A stretch of 34,284 nt of DNA, from positions 1 through 34,284 of the IMG/VR virus record IMGVR_UViG_3300046466_000220; one strand, 5' to 3'. Within the stretch, counting starts at the first letter, position 1, and every line of letters begins with the position of its first letter. A program made the position numbers and the translations under genes. The notes under the pieces were generated by a model. That model searched no databases, had not been told where the DNA came from, and saw only the letters and a list, made by a program, of their open reading frames with translations. Below, one piece after another: positions 21,614 to 30,921 of this stretch. Source of the stretch: a virus.

Positions 21614-24600
21614 TTATCCGCTTCCACCAAAAGGTTGGTCATTATTAATACCTCCGCCAATTGGACTGTTACCCATATTTCCAAGCCCTGTTCCAAATGA
21701 AGGTGCTGTCGCTGCGAATGTTCCTACTTCAAACCATTCAATTAATTCTACTTTTGTGCTTTCATTTTTATTGGGCATAAAATCAATTATTTTATTTAAT
21801 CTCCAATAGAACCCATCTATATATACTAATTTTCTAAAGTCTAAATTTACAATATCACTTGTTTTTAAATCAATATTAACAGTTCTTACTCTTGGACTTT
21901 GTTTAAACATCTCAAACATTTTTTTATAATATGCCTCATACAAACCCTTTCCACCAGTATAAGAAGTATAAGTGTTTGCTGCATCATCATAATCTCTAAC
22001 GAAAACATTACCATAAGATAAAATAGGGCTAGTGCTATCATCTCTATTTATTGATGTTGCTTGAGGGTATGCATTAGAAATAATATTTGGACTTGGGGGG
22101 GATGATGTGTTAGTGGGTGCATCTGCGTTAGCCAATACAAATTTTTCCATACTTCCAACTGACCAAGTTTGGATTGAAGCAATTTTTGGCGTGTTTAAAT
22201 TTGCATCCCCTGTGGTTGGAGAATACTTATTCCAATACAATAATCTAGGAGTAAAATTAAAGCCCTTTTCTGGTCTTGATTTTTGATATGCCCATGTGAC
22301 TGCATTGTTCTCTCTTTCTTCCCATAAACAAGCAGAAAATGCAGTATCATTATAAATTGGGAATCCAAATGTGTCTTGGTCTTTAGCGTTGAAAGTACCA
22401 GCAAAAAACGGATTCTCAAAAGTAGTCACTCCTTTTTCAAAATTATTTGCCAACTCTTCCTGATATGGATATTCATCTATTACATCTTTAAAATACTCTA
22501 CCCCTCTGTACTGTACTGACGAGTCTTGACTATCTGTTTTATATTTAAAAATAAATTTTCTTTTTAGGTCTGACTCCAAGAATCTGTCCTCTATATCTTT
22601 ACTCCTGTCTAATTTGTAAGTCCAATCAATTGCACTTCCGTAAGGCAGGTAGAAATTATCAAAAGGCTCAATATTGATTTGCTTTTCTGCCTCATCAGTT
22701 GTTATGTTAAGATTAAAAGCGTGAGCAATACCCTTTATAAAGTCTATCTGTTTGTAATCTTTATTAATAACATCACTTAAATTATAAGTCTGTCCATACT
22801 CAACTTTATCTGCTGCTATTGATATATTGAAAAAATTATTGTCTTTGCAGCGGTGCATTGTATTCATCATGTAATTTTGACTACTAACATTAGAGTCTAT
22901 TATTTGTAGACCAACAGTAAGTCTTATTTTGTCATTTTTATTCAAATAATATCCTTCAAGTTCTATGCTGTTTAAATCACCCCAGTCGGTAACAACACTC
23001 TGGTCGTTATCAGTCCAACTGTCACTTGAAGTTGTTTGGGTAGGGAATTGATTATCTTCTGCCACACCAATAATGTTCCAACTTGTATGACCTACAGTTT
23101 GTACTTCTAAATTTACACAAATTTTTATCTCGTTTAAATACCTGTTTACTGTACCTCCTTTTCTCCCACTTGCAAGTCTTGCTTGTATCCCATCAAGAGA
23201 CAGGTTGTAATAACCATACTCACCTATTACAATCCAATCGTTAGCCAAGTCAACATGAGAACTACCTAGACTTATATTTAGATTTGATGCAGATATAGGA
23301 AGTAAAAGTCTACTCGCCCCAGATAAGTATTCAGTTCCTAGATTTTCTGTGAAGAACCCACCAGCCCAGTTAGTTTGAGTCCCTCCATTAAAAATCACAT
23401 TTTGTGTGTCTGTGAATGTACTTGAAGTACCCCCTGACAATTCATAAACAGTTACGGACTGAGACAATCCATTTACAAAATTTGTTCCTATAGAGTACAA
23501 CTCTACTCTTTCATCTGGATTATTATATTTAAAATTAGGTAAAAGCCATACTAATTTCTTAAACATGTCAGTATTCATAAAAGTAGAATTTATTGAATAT
23601 CCAACTTTCTTAAATATATTTTCTAATGTTGTTTTTACAAATATTGATGGTCGCCAATCAGGAGATGGCTGTGGATTGCCATAAGAACTCCCTGTGTCAG
23701 TAAACCCACTATACCCTAAACATGCAGATGGGGTTGCGGCTTGGGATGGCGAAGAAGTTCCATTGTGAGCATACCAAGTGTCAAGTAATTGAATCATGGA
23801 ATCTTCTAAACTAAAATTATAAACACCATACGATGTTACTGGATAAACTAATGGAGATGTAGAAGAATCACAATGTTCATCCGCCCAAGTAGCCATTATT
23901 TCTGCTTTCTGATAAACTAAACCATCACCATGAGTATACCAATCAATATCATTCATGTACTGACTGTCTATTAAATTAGCCCAACTCAGATTGTTGCCAT
24001 AAAAAACACAATTATAATAAGATGGCGTTTCTCCATAGCCGCCCACCCCTGTAACCTTTAATAAGCCAGATAAAGAATCCATACCACCAAGTGTAATTCT
24101 ACACTTCATGTTTTGGGTAGGTGATTTATCGTTTTGAATATTTGGGGTATATATGTTCTTTAATAAAGCATTATTGTTTTTCGTTGCAGGTATTTTAAAT
24201 GTTTTACTATAATCTCCACTTGTTGATGTTATCTCTTGTATGTCAGAAATCTGGAATGTAAGGGCTAAAGGAAAATTAGAATTATCCGTTACATCTAACT
24301 CTCCAAGAATACTTTTCTCCCAATTTATATTACTAATTGGGTATACAGCAGCATATTCTACGCTACCATCAAAAGTGTTACTCCCATATAAACTAAGTTT
24401 ATCATTATTAACATCCCCTTGTACCCAATCATAAGTAAACGCACCATTAGCATTTTGGGAGAATCCATTAGCCCCACCTGCTAAATGATTTGCCAGTACA
24501 AGATTACCGCTAGTTCTACCGCTAATTTCGTATTTTATTCTATAGGTTTGATGCTCTTCAAAAGAAACATTATTATTTTGTAAATAGCCGTAAGTACTCC

Positions 24601-24745
24601 CAATATGTGTTGCTTTTCCACTAGCAATACTCCATCCAGTTCCTGTCACCCAAGCAGTCGCATCATTAAATGAATAATCTGGAACTATCTGTCCCCCTTC
24701 AAAAGGCTCATACACATAGTCTAGTATTTCAATTTTTACTGACAT
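21614..24745 (-). CDS. large tail hub or tip protein with an inserted lectin-like domain, 1043 aa
   Basis: After a short start (MSVKIEILDYVYEPFEGGQI), residues about 20-135 form a sugar-binding-like beta-sandwich (DATAWVTGTGWSIASGKATH, YRIKYEISGRTSGNLVLANH). The known core of Bacteroidota phage tail proteins then begins: ELDVTDNSNFPLALTFQISD and GDYSKTFKIPATKNNNALLK. A long beta-rich body follows, with KRKFIFKYKTDSQDSSVQYR near the centre and SDIVNLDFRKLVYIDGFYWR near the end. The tail ends in a Gly/Asn-rich segment (IGGGINNDQPFGGSG). It probably combines structural and receptor roles at the tail tip. Confidence 0.7.
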   Translation of the reverse strand: MSVKIEILDYVYEPFEGGQIVPDYSFNDATAWVTGTGWSIASGKATHIGSTYGYLQNNNVSFEEHQTYRIKYEISGRTSGNLVLANHLAGGANGFSQNANGAFTYDWVQGDVNNDKLSLYGSNTFDGSVEYAAVYPISNINWEKSILGELDVTDNSNFPLALTFQISDIQEITSTSGDYSKTFKIPATKNNNALLKNIYTPNIQNDKSPTQNMKCRITLGGMDSLSGLLKVTGVGGYGETPSYYNCVFYGNNLSWANLIDSQYMNDIDWYTHGDGLVYQKAEIMATWADEHCDSSTSPLVYPVTSYGVYNFSLEDSMIQLLDTWYAHNGTSSPSQAATPSACLGYSGFTDTGSSYGNPQPSPDWRPSIFVKTTLENIFKKVGYSINSTFMNTDMFKKLVWLLPNFKYNNPDERVELYSIGTNFVNGLSQSVTVYELSGGTSSTFTDTQNVIFNGGTQTNWAGGFFTENLGTEYLSGASRLLLPISASNLNISLGSSHVDLANDWIVIGEYGYYNLSLDGIQARLASGRKGGTVNRYLNEIKICVNLEVQTVGHTSWNIIGVAEDNQFPTQTTSSDSWTDNDQSVVTDWGDLNSIELEGYYLNKNDKIRLTVGLQIIDSNVSSQNYMMNTMHRCKDNNFFNISIAADKVEYGQTYNLSDVINKDYKQIDFIKGIAHAFNLNITTDEAEKQINIEPFDNFYLPYGSAIDWTYKLDRSKDIEDRFLESDLKRKFIFKYKTDSQDSSVQYRGVEYFKDVIDEYPYQEELANNFEKGVTTFENPFFAGTFNAKDQDTFGFPIYNDTAFSACLWEERENNAVTWAYQKSRPEKGFNFTPRLLYWNKYSPTTGDANLNTPKIASIQTWSVGSMEKFVLANADAPTNTSSPPSPNIISNAYPQATSINRDDSTSPILSYGNVFVRDYDDAANTYTSYTGGKGLYEAYYKKMFEMFKQSPRVRTVNIDLKTSDIVNLDFRKLVYIDGFYWRLNKIIDFMPNKNESTKVELIEWFEVGTFAATAPSFGTGLGNMGNSPIGGGINNDQPFGGSG

Positions 24746-24748
24746 CTA

Positions 24749-26518
24749 TTAGTTTCTTTGTGTTATTAGTTTGTGTGATAAAGTATAATCTATATTAAAC
24801 TTAACTAAGCCATTCTCTTGATTAACAGTTTCAATATCGGTGTTTGTTATGATAACTGGTATATACTCTTTTGTGGATGGTCTTAAGTATGGATTCATGG
24901 TGTTACCCATAGCAGTTGCATCTGTATCTTTTTCTATCCATACATTTGGCGATAGCATTATTTCTTCTAGCCATTTAGCCACCTCAATGTTTAAAGGCTC
25001 TGTATAAACACTTTGATTTCTCTCAGCATTTACATTAGAAACTTCTCTGCCTCCTTTGTATATATCCCCACCTCTCATTGTGTCTGAATGATAAATAGAA
25101 TTATTTAAAGGAGTCCCTTCATTTGTATCATTCTGATACCAAGTTCTGTCAACACTCTTTCTCTCTACTACATCTCTTCCTATTGATATTCCTTCAACTA
25201 TATCTCTTTTGGCAGTATAACTATCTATGCCTCCCATAGAGTTTAACCAATGGAATCTTACAAATCCATAAGGTATTTTCTCATCTTCTCTATCTATCTC
25301 ATACCAATTACTTGAACTACTTCTTACTGATGTCCAAGTACCAGAATCATTGTAATGACCCCTATAGTAAAGCCTATACCTGTGGGTACTCGTAGTTATC
25401 GGTGAGATAGTTGTGCTATATGGGGCGTTAGCATCTTGTGGTACTTTAGCATTTGCATTTATAAAAGTAGGACTGACATTCTGAATAACCATCCTGTTTT
25501 GGTTTTGTGAAAATACAGTTACAGTAGAAACAACTTGTGTATCTAATAGTGCTGTAAAATCCACTAAAACAAATTCATTTTCTAAAGTGCCATCGGCTGT
25601 AAAAGTCTCTCCATATAGTTCTATTAAATTATAATATTCATAAGGCTTAGTTAAAGGGAAAGCATCTTTGACATAGAACTGCAACCATTCTGCCTCTTCA
25701 CTAGTTCTTACTTTTTTATTGTAAGCAACACTATTTGCGGTAGTATTATAGTACCAGTTAGGACACCTAGAGAGGAATCTTCTTGACTCTGTAGAACTAG
25801 GAACTGTTGTATTAAACACAAAATCAGTATTATAATACAAACTATCTCTTTCAAATTGATTTACAGAGTTAATAACTGTAGTCTCGTTAGATGTCATTGC
25901 AGATGTTCCGTCTGCATCTATAATTTCCCCATCCCCATTTATAACTTCAAATGTTGCTGTAACTTCTAATCTCCTATAAGTTCCATTTTTAGAAACATTA
26001 TAATTACTAACAGGATTCCCCACTAAAGCAGCATTACCAATAACATTGTCTTGCATTACCAAACCACCATTCATTCCTCCATACTTATTGCTCTGCCAAG
26101 TCCCTTTATTTATTGGACACAAACTATAAGAAAGTTGGTCAGAAACTAACTGACTTACATCTAAAGTAAATCTATGGCCAACTGCTGACAAACCATTATC
26201 GTACCTTTTATTTGCAATATCTCTTGATTTTTTTATAGTTCCAATTAACTCTTTATAAGTGCTATCCACATAAGTGTATACTTTAAAAACTATATTTACC
26301 ACATCTCCAGCAGAAGTCCCACTATCCCAATTACCTGCAGAAGGCTCTGTAGCCTCAGTAAGACCACTACTAAACCATCTAATCTCATATCTTAAAGGGT
26401 CGTTTACACTCTTTAGGTGATTTGTATTTTTTTCATAAAATGCCTGTGTCAAGTCATTAGACCCTGAACTTGCTACTGGTTGAAATCCCCAATCGGCACT
26501 TCCATTAATTATTGCCAT
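24749..26518 (-). CDS. tail protein, distal tail or tip candidate, 589 aa
   Basis: Beta-rich throughout, without a catalytic motif. Its ordered segments include FQPVASSGSNDLTQAFYEKN, KSRDIANKRYDNGLSAVGHR (about residues 98-117), a run with SQLVSDQLSYSLCPINKG, and a C-terminal stretch PSTKEYIPVIITNTDIETVN. Immediately upstream of the 1043-aa hub protein and ending four bases before it, it is likely a distal tail or baseplate-like component. The call rests mostly on context. Confidence 0.65.
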   Translation of the reverse strand: MAIINGSADWGFQPVASSGSNDLTQAFYEKNTNHLKSVNDPLRYEIRWFSSGLTEATEPSAGNWDSGTSAGDVVNIVFKVYTYVDSTYKELIGTIKKSRDIANKRYDNGLSAVGHRFTLDVSQLVSDQLSYSLCPINKGTWQSNKYGGMNGGLVMQDNVIGNAALVGNPVSNYNVSKNGTYRRLEVTATFEVINGDGEIIDADGTSAMTSNETTVINSVNQFERDSLYYNTDFVFNTTVPSSTESRRFLSRCPNWYYNTTANSVAYNKKVRTSEEAEWLQFYVKDAFPLTKPYEYYNLIELYGETFTADGTLENEFVLVDFTALLDTQVVSTVTVFSQNQNRMVIQNVSPTFINANAKVPQDANAPYSTTISPITTSTHRYRLYYRGHYNDSGTWTSVRSSSSNWYEIDREDEKIPYGFVRFHWLNSMGGIDSYTAKRDIVEGISIGRDVVERKSVDRTWYQNDTNEGTPLNNSIYHSDTMRGGDIYKGGREVSNVNAERNQSVYTEPLNIEVAKWLEEIMLSPNVWIEKDTDATAMGNTMNPYLRPSTKEYIPVIITNTDIETVNQENGLVKFNIDYTLSHKLITQRN

Positions 26519-26521
26519 ATC

Positions 26522-27661
26522 TTAATATATTTTATATTTTAAATTTAGATAACCTCTAACATCAGCAATTTCAGTATCAGTTAAGGCTCTATTAAAAATT
26601 ATTAACTCGTTAAACTGCCCTTCCATATAATTTGTACTGTTGTAAGAGCCAATATTAAATACTGCTGTATTGAAGTTAAAAGTATTGTCAAACCCAGAAT
26701 CATTATCAGTTGCAGTTATAGAATTTGCAGAATCGTAATACTCTAAATCTATTCTCTTATTGTGCTTTTTTAATACAGAAACATGGTTACTTGTTTTATT
26801 ATCAACTCCTGTATTTGCAGTTATTTGAGTAGTACCATCATTTACTGTAGCGGCAATATAACCATTGCTGTCAGTACCTATAGATATTGCAGCACCGCCA
26901 TTGTACCATCCAAAAATATTATCACTTGCCTTGTCCATTTTACTCACCTCAAATATTGTAAAATCTGTTGTTACTGGTAGATTACCTCCAGAAACTAAAT
27001 CATCATTCGTGCCATCAAACAATATATAAGACTTATCGTTCATGCCATCATATCCATATCTTAAAGGCTTTTTTGCTGCAGTTGTTTGCCCAACATCATT
27101 ACTATTACCTGACCTGTCTCCTATTGCACTCACCCTCTTACTTGCTATATCAAAAGTCACATTGCTGTCAGCACTTAGCCATACTGCTAAATCAGAATAA
27201 TCTGAAGGGAAGTTTGATTGAGGTCTAAAGCATTTTGAAAACGCACTCATAGTAAAAGTGAGTTTTATCTGAACTAATCTATCGTTTGCAACTTCTTTTA
27301 CTCTTTCAATCTCTATACTCTCATCATTAAGGTAAGCCTCTACTGTCACTCCTTGATAATTCTTCAATACAAAATCTAGCCATTCATAAGCCATATCTTG
27401 AAGATTATCCCATCTTTTCTGTAGTGTTACAACTGATTGCGCTGATTGAGAATATAAATTATAAAAATTTATTTCAAACTCATACTCTTCTCTACCATCA
27501 TATATTTCTGGAACTATAGATGATGGCGGCTGTATTAGCATTAATGGATACTGAGTGTCATGGTCTTGATTGACCTCTCCTTCATATCCAAACTTTACAT
27601 CCCCATAAACCCATTTGTTTTGAAATACTGTTACTATATCTGTTAATCTTGTTATTGCCAT
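26522..27661 (-). CDS. tail terminator-like protein fused to a LamG-like domain, 379 aa
   Basis: Residues 1-148 look like a tail terminator (gpU-like): TDIVTVFQNKWVYGDVKFGY, DTQYPLMLIQPPSS, YEFEINFYNLY and NDRLVQIKLTFTMSAF. From about 155 a separate concanavalin/LamG-like sandwich begins (DLAVWLSADSNVTFDIASKR, KSYILFDGTNDDLVSGGNLP) and ends ELIIFNRALTDTEIADVRGY. Terminators normally stand alone at about 130-150 aa, so the lectin-like extension is unusual. It follows the chaperone genes directly. Confidence 0.65.
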   Translation of the reverse strand: MAITRLTDIVTVFQNKWVYGDVKFGYEGEVNQDHDTQYPLMLIQPPSSIVPEIYDGREEYEFEINFYNLYSQSAQSVVTLQKRWDNLQDMAYEWLDFVLKNYQGVTVEAYLNDESIEIERVKEVANDRLVQIKLTFTMSAFSKCFRPQSNFPSDYSDLAVWLSADSNVTFDIASKRVSAIGDRSGNSNDVGQTTAAKKPLRYGYDGMNDKSYILFDGTNDDLVSGGNLPVTTDFTIFEVSKMDKASDNIFGWYNGGAAISIGTDSNGYIAATVNDGTTQITANTGVDNKTSNHVSVLKKHNKRIDLEYYDSANSITATDNDSGFDNTFNFNTAVFNIGSYNSTNYMEGQFNELIIFNRALTDTEIADVRGYLNLKYKIY

Positions 27662-27663
27662 TA

Positions 27664-28002
27664 TTACAATGTTATATTATTTTTATTATGTATTTTTTCC
27701 TGAACAGCAATTTCATAATCATTTTTAGCAGTATTCCAACTTAAGTAAGTTAACACTTTATATAAGTCTGTTTTTTTCACACTATCAATATCATTTTCAC
27801 CATCCATTCTAAATATCCCTTTTTCTGCAACCATGTACAGACTGTTCAGCCATCCGTATGGCCTTATGAACTTGTTGTAGATTCCAATTGTAGAAACTCT
27901 ATTTTTGCCTCCTCCACCTCCTCTTCTGTTTTCCCCAAAAACATTTGGAAAGTCCTTGTTAATTTTACGCTTTGCATTGTCAAAAAAAAACTGAACTCCC
28001 AT
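27664..28002 (-). CDS. tail assembly chaperone, gpT-like part reached by -1 frameshift
   Basis: Reads in the -1 frame relative to the gpG-like gene and overlaps it by 139 bases. The region after the overlap contains FIRPYGWLNSLYMVAEKGIF and DLYKVLTYLSWNTAKNDYEI, a layout resembling GT-type extensions that bind the tape measure protein. The ATG at 28002 exists, but the frame stays open upstream, which favours frameshifting over separate initiation. Candidate slip sites: nine T at 27982-27990, GGGGAAAA at 27929-27936, or AAAAA at the end of a GA-rich stretch (27907-27926). Confidence 0.7.
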   Translation of the reverse strand: MGVQFFFDNAKRKINKDFPNVFGENRRGGGGGKNRVSTIGIYNKFIRPYGWLNSLYMVAEKGIFRMDGENDIDSVKKTDLYKVLTYLSWNTAKNDYEIAVQEKIHNKNNITL

Positions 28003-28544
28003 ACGATGTCCATTGTCAACTCTTTGAATTTCTCTGTTTTTGATGGTATTATATCATCATCATACTCTTCATCTACCCTTCTGCACAGTATTGCCATTTG
28101 TTCTGGTAGCACATCAAATCTACCATGCTTCATTATCTCTATTGTACTCTCTAAGTGTGTTGATTCAATATAGTCACCAAAAGTGTTTCTTTTTAAAAAT
28201 TCTTTTGGGAATAAGTACACCTCTTCTTCAAGTTCAAACCTGTCTATCCCTTTTGGCTTGTATTCTTCTAGAGTACCAGAAAAAGCAGTTATCGCAGCAT
28301 TAACACTATCAACATCTAACTTTTCCATTTCATTTTGATTAAGCCCAGTTAAATACATGAAAATATCTCTATTCATTTTTAGCAACTGAACCTCTGAATG
28401 CTCTTCCTCAATTATCTCTCCATTCTCATCTCTTTTGTTGTATTGGTTTATAATAGCATAAAGCCCACACCAATATCTTACTGTCATATCTTTCCAGTTT
28501 GTTGGAATGTCATAACTCTCGTCTTGAATTTTAATTTGTATCAT
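27864..28544 (-). CDS. tail assembly chaperone, gpG-like, 226 aa
   Basis: The smaller product of the chaperone pair that coats the tape measure during tail assembly. Acidic, helical: PTNWKDMTVRYWCGLYAIIN, a middle helix with FMYLTGLNQNEMEKLDVD, then PKEFLKRNTFGDYIESTHLE and KELTMDIVWEFSFFLTMQSV. The end of the frame (EEEVEEAKIEFLQLESTTSS) lies inside the overlap with the -1 frame product. Lies between the 146-aa unknown gene and the LamG-fused terminator. Confidence 0.7.
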   Translation of the reverse strand: MIQIKIQDESYDIPTNWKDMTVRYWCGLYAIINQYNKRDENGEIIEEEHSEVQLLKMNRDIFMYLTGLNQNEMEKLDVDSVNAAITAFSGTLEEYKPKGIDRFELEEEVYLFPKEFLKRNTFGDYIESTHLESTIEIMKHGRFDVLPEQMAILCRRVDEEYDDDIIPSKTEKFKELTMDIVWEFSFFLTMQSVKLTRTFQMFLGKTEEEVEEAKIEFLQLESTTSS

Positions 28545-28548
28545 ATAA

Positions 28549-28989
28549 TTAGTTTTTACTTATTCTAGTATCAAAAATATCTTTCAGTATTTTATCGTTC
28601 TCAGTTTTATCAATTAAAACATCTGCCAGTTCGCTTGTTGTTTGCTCACAATGAAATCCTACACTCTCCACTCCTTTTCTTAGTTCTTCATCATTCTCCC
28701 CATTTTTGAGAGCAGTTAAAAAACCAACAGCAGTATAGAAACACATATTCGGTATTAAAAATAAAAACTCTGCTACTGAACCAGCGTCAGAATTATTTTT
28801 ATCTACCATAGTGCTGAAGAAATTATTAGAATACAGATATATTGAATCTAGTATAGATAAGAAGTCTTGATACTTCCCAGTACCTGTTGTTTCTGTAGCG
28901 AAATACATTAACCTCTTAACCTTTCTAATATGCCCCTCCACGATTCTTTCATGCTCGGCATTTAAATAAAACACTTCTTTATCTTTCAT
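28549..28989 (-). CDS. unknown protein between terminase and tail chaperones, 146 aa
   Basis: Helical: EHERIVEGHIRKVKRLMYFA at the front, FLSILDSIYLYSNNFFSTMV in the middle, then FLFLIPNMCFYTAVGFLTAL (partly hydrophobic, possibly packed into a bundle), and ends HCEQTTSELADVLIDKTEN. I start at ATG 28989; a TTG at 29010 would add 7 residues. It does not resemble a known terminase, portal or chaperone. A possible promoter box (TAATTTTG at 29018-29025) lies before it, but its -33 region is weak. Confidence 0.6.
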   Translation of the reverse strand: MKDKEVFYLNAEHERIVEGHIRKVKRLMYFATETTGTGKYQDFLSILDSIYLYSNNFFSTMVDKNNSDAGSVAEFLFLIPNMCFYTAVGFLTALKNGENDEELRKGVESVGFHCEQTTSELADVLIDKTENDKILKDIFDTRISKN

Positions 28990-29072
28990 AATTTTTTGAT
29001 AATTATTCAAAACGCAACAAAATTAAACTCTTTACTATAAATATTTTCATAATTTTTAAACAATCTCAAAAA

Positions 29073-30518
29073 TTAATTGAAATAAACTATCTTCCCTTTG
29101 CCATTGCCCCAAATCTCTTTGTTTACTGCCATCACTAAACAGTCAACCATGTCGTCATGTTTTGCTGCTGGAAATTTAGAAAGTTGGTCAAGAAACTCTT
29201 CATTCCATTTACCATTTAATAAACTTACTCTACCACTCTCAAGCGATGCACTAATGTCACTTACTCTCGCTACCTTGTCTTTTGTTGGCGGCTTGTCTTC
29301 CTTTACATTAAGCCCTGTTTCTCTAATTAGTGTTTGTACAATAGATTTACCAGATGCTTTTGGTTCTACATATATTCTGCTTTTTGGTGTGTATCCATTT
29401 TTCTGCACCCACTCTGGAATAAACTTTACAAGTTCTGGAAACTCTTTCCTGACATTTACACAATCTACTATCTGCCATTTATTATCTACATATGTATATG
29501 CTAGTAATGCTGATGGGTCATTCTTTTGATTTGCGGTATATGCTGGGTCTATAATAAAATTTATTGTTGCTTCTTCTTTTCTGTACCTATCTATCTTAAA
29601 CCAATCTCTATGTATCATCCCACTATCTAGTGGTGTTGGTGTTTGCTGTAGTTGACCAGCATACCCATAAGTACCCAAAGCACTTCTGTAATCATCTAAT
29701 ACTTTCTTACTAAATCTTTCCTCCCAAAACAAACCTGTTTTTTTATCGTAGAACTTGCCAAGTGATTTTGGTTTTATATTTCCATCTTCATTTGTTGCTG
29801 GTATACATATGTGTTTATAATTTAATCTTGTTTCTTTGTCTAGTAAGAATCCACTTAAATCTTCTTCATGCACTCTTTGCATAATAATTATTCTCACTCC
29901 AATGTCCGCTTGATTGAGTCTTGAGTAGAATGTTGTCCTATACCACTCATTTGCATTATCCCTTTCAGTTGCTGAGTTTGCCATTTGTGGTGATAGGGGG
30001 TCGTCCACTATTAGGAAGTCACCCCCCTGACCAGTAACTGTACCACCAACAGATGTTGCTCTTCTCATTCCAATATGATTATTCTCGTATCTCTCTTTTA
30101 GATTTTGGTCTTTCTTGATAAAGAAAACATCACTCCATCTTTTCTTAAACCAATCACTAAATATTATATCTCTTGACTTTGTTGATAGTTCAATAGATAG
30201 TGTTGCGGAATAAGATGAGGTTATAAATCTTAGTTTTGGAGATTTTATCCAAGCCCATACTGGAAACATAACTGTAACTATTAAAGACTTTGTACTACGA
30301 AAGGGTACATTAATAATTATGTCTTTTGTCTTTGGCTCTTGTCTTATTATTCTTTCGCACTCTGCCTGTAGTATGTCGCATATATATTTATGATGCCAAT
30401 TAGTAGACAGGGGTACTGCTGGTTCTACTACATGCCATGCAGATTTAAAGAACTCATAGAAACTCATCTCACAAAGTTTCTTTTCAAGAGCAAACTTTAG
30501 CAGTTTTTTATTCGTCAT
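29073..30518 (-). CDS. terminase large subunit, 481 aa
   Basis: The packaging motor. ATPase half: Walker A-like NVPFRSTKS (about 70-78, deviant but usual in terminases), Walker B DFLIVDDPLS (about 167-176), coupling region MQRVHEED. Nuclease half: IDPAYTANQ (D324), YVEPKASGKS (E385) and KHDDMVDCLVMAV (D455, D456, D459), the three-acid RNase H-like site. Length fits the family. It overlaps the small subunit gene by 11 bases and is followed by a short gap. Confidence 0.9.
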   Translation of the reverse strand: MTNKKLLKFALEKKLCEMSFYEFFKSAWHVVEPAVPLSTNWHHKYICDILQAECERIIRQEPKTKDIIINVPFRSTKSLIVTVMFPVWAWIKSPKLRFITSSYSATLSIELSTKSRDIIFSDWFKKRWSDVFFIKKDQNLKERYENNHIGMRRATSVGGTVTGQGGDFLIVDDPLSPQMANSATERDNANEWYRTTFYSRLNQADIGVRIIIMQRVHEEDLSGFLLDKETRLNYKHICIPATNEDGNIKPKSLGKFYDKKTGLFWEERFSKKVLDDYRSALGTYGYAGQLQQTPTPLDSGMIHRDWFKIDRYRKEEATINFIIDPAYTANQKNDPSALLAYTYVDNKWQIVDCVNVRKEFPELVKFIPEWVQKNGYTPKSRIYVEPKASGKSIVQTLIRETGLNVKEDKPPTKDKVARVSDISASLESGRVSLLNGKWNEEFLDQLSKFPAAKHDDMVDCLVMAVNKEIWGNGKGKIVYFN

Positions 30519-30921
30519 CTAGTTCTGTGTATTCAATATCTTCTGCATCTTCAAGACCTCTGATTTGATTTTTAATATCATCAAGTGTTGCCCCTTCACT
30601 TAAATTAATTTCAATCTTAGTATCGGTGTCCTTCTTAATTTCTGTTGATGATAATTTAGGCATAGCATAGTTCATTAGTTTTGCTATTGCATCTATGTAG
30701 GCTCTAGGGTCTTCATCAAATAAAATATCCAATGCCATCTTAATCTTTACTGGTTGTCCTTCTAATGCGTAGGCTAATGACTTCCTTGTCATCTTTGCCA
30801 CTTGTCTTGCTTCATTATTTTTTGGCATTAAAGACTTTGGTGTCTTATTATAATTTTCATCTATCTTACCAAGTTGAGGTCGCTTCTTCCTTGCCTCTTC
30901 CCCTAATTTCTTTTCTTCCAT
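30508..30921 (-). CDS. terminase small subunit, 137 aa
   Basis: Recognises phage DNA to start packaging. Basic N-terminus (LGEEARKKRPQLGKIDENYN), a middle helix pair including RQVAKMTRKSLAYALEGQPV, then KIKMALDILFDEDPRAYIDA with YAMPKLSSTEIKKD (a typical small-subunit piece before the large subunit), and an acidic C-terminus (DAEDIEYTELDDE). First gene of the late block, immediately before the large subunit. Confidence 0.7.
   Translation of the reverse strand: MEEKKLGEEARKKRPQLGKIDENYNKTPKSLMPKNNEARQVAKMTRKSLAYALEGQPVKIKMALDILFDEDPRAYIDAIAKLMNYAMPKLSSTEIKKDTDTKIEINLSEGATLDDIKNQIRGLEDAEDIEYTELDDE

Noticed and set aside
22195-22419. Second minus-strand frame within the 1043-aa tail gene
   Set aside because: Wholly internal, other frame, no domain, and the longer gene has continuous structural sequence here.
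29011-29072. Promoter with a TAATTTTG box at 29018-29025
   Set aside because: The -7 box is good, but no TTG or TTTG occurs 17-21 bases upstream. Kept only as a remark in the neighbouring gene entry.
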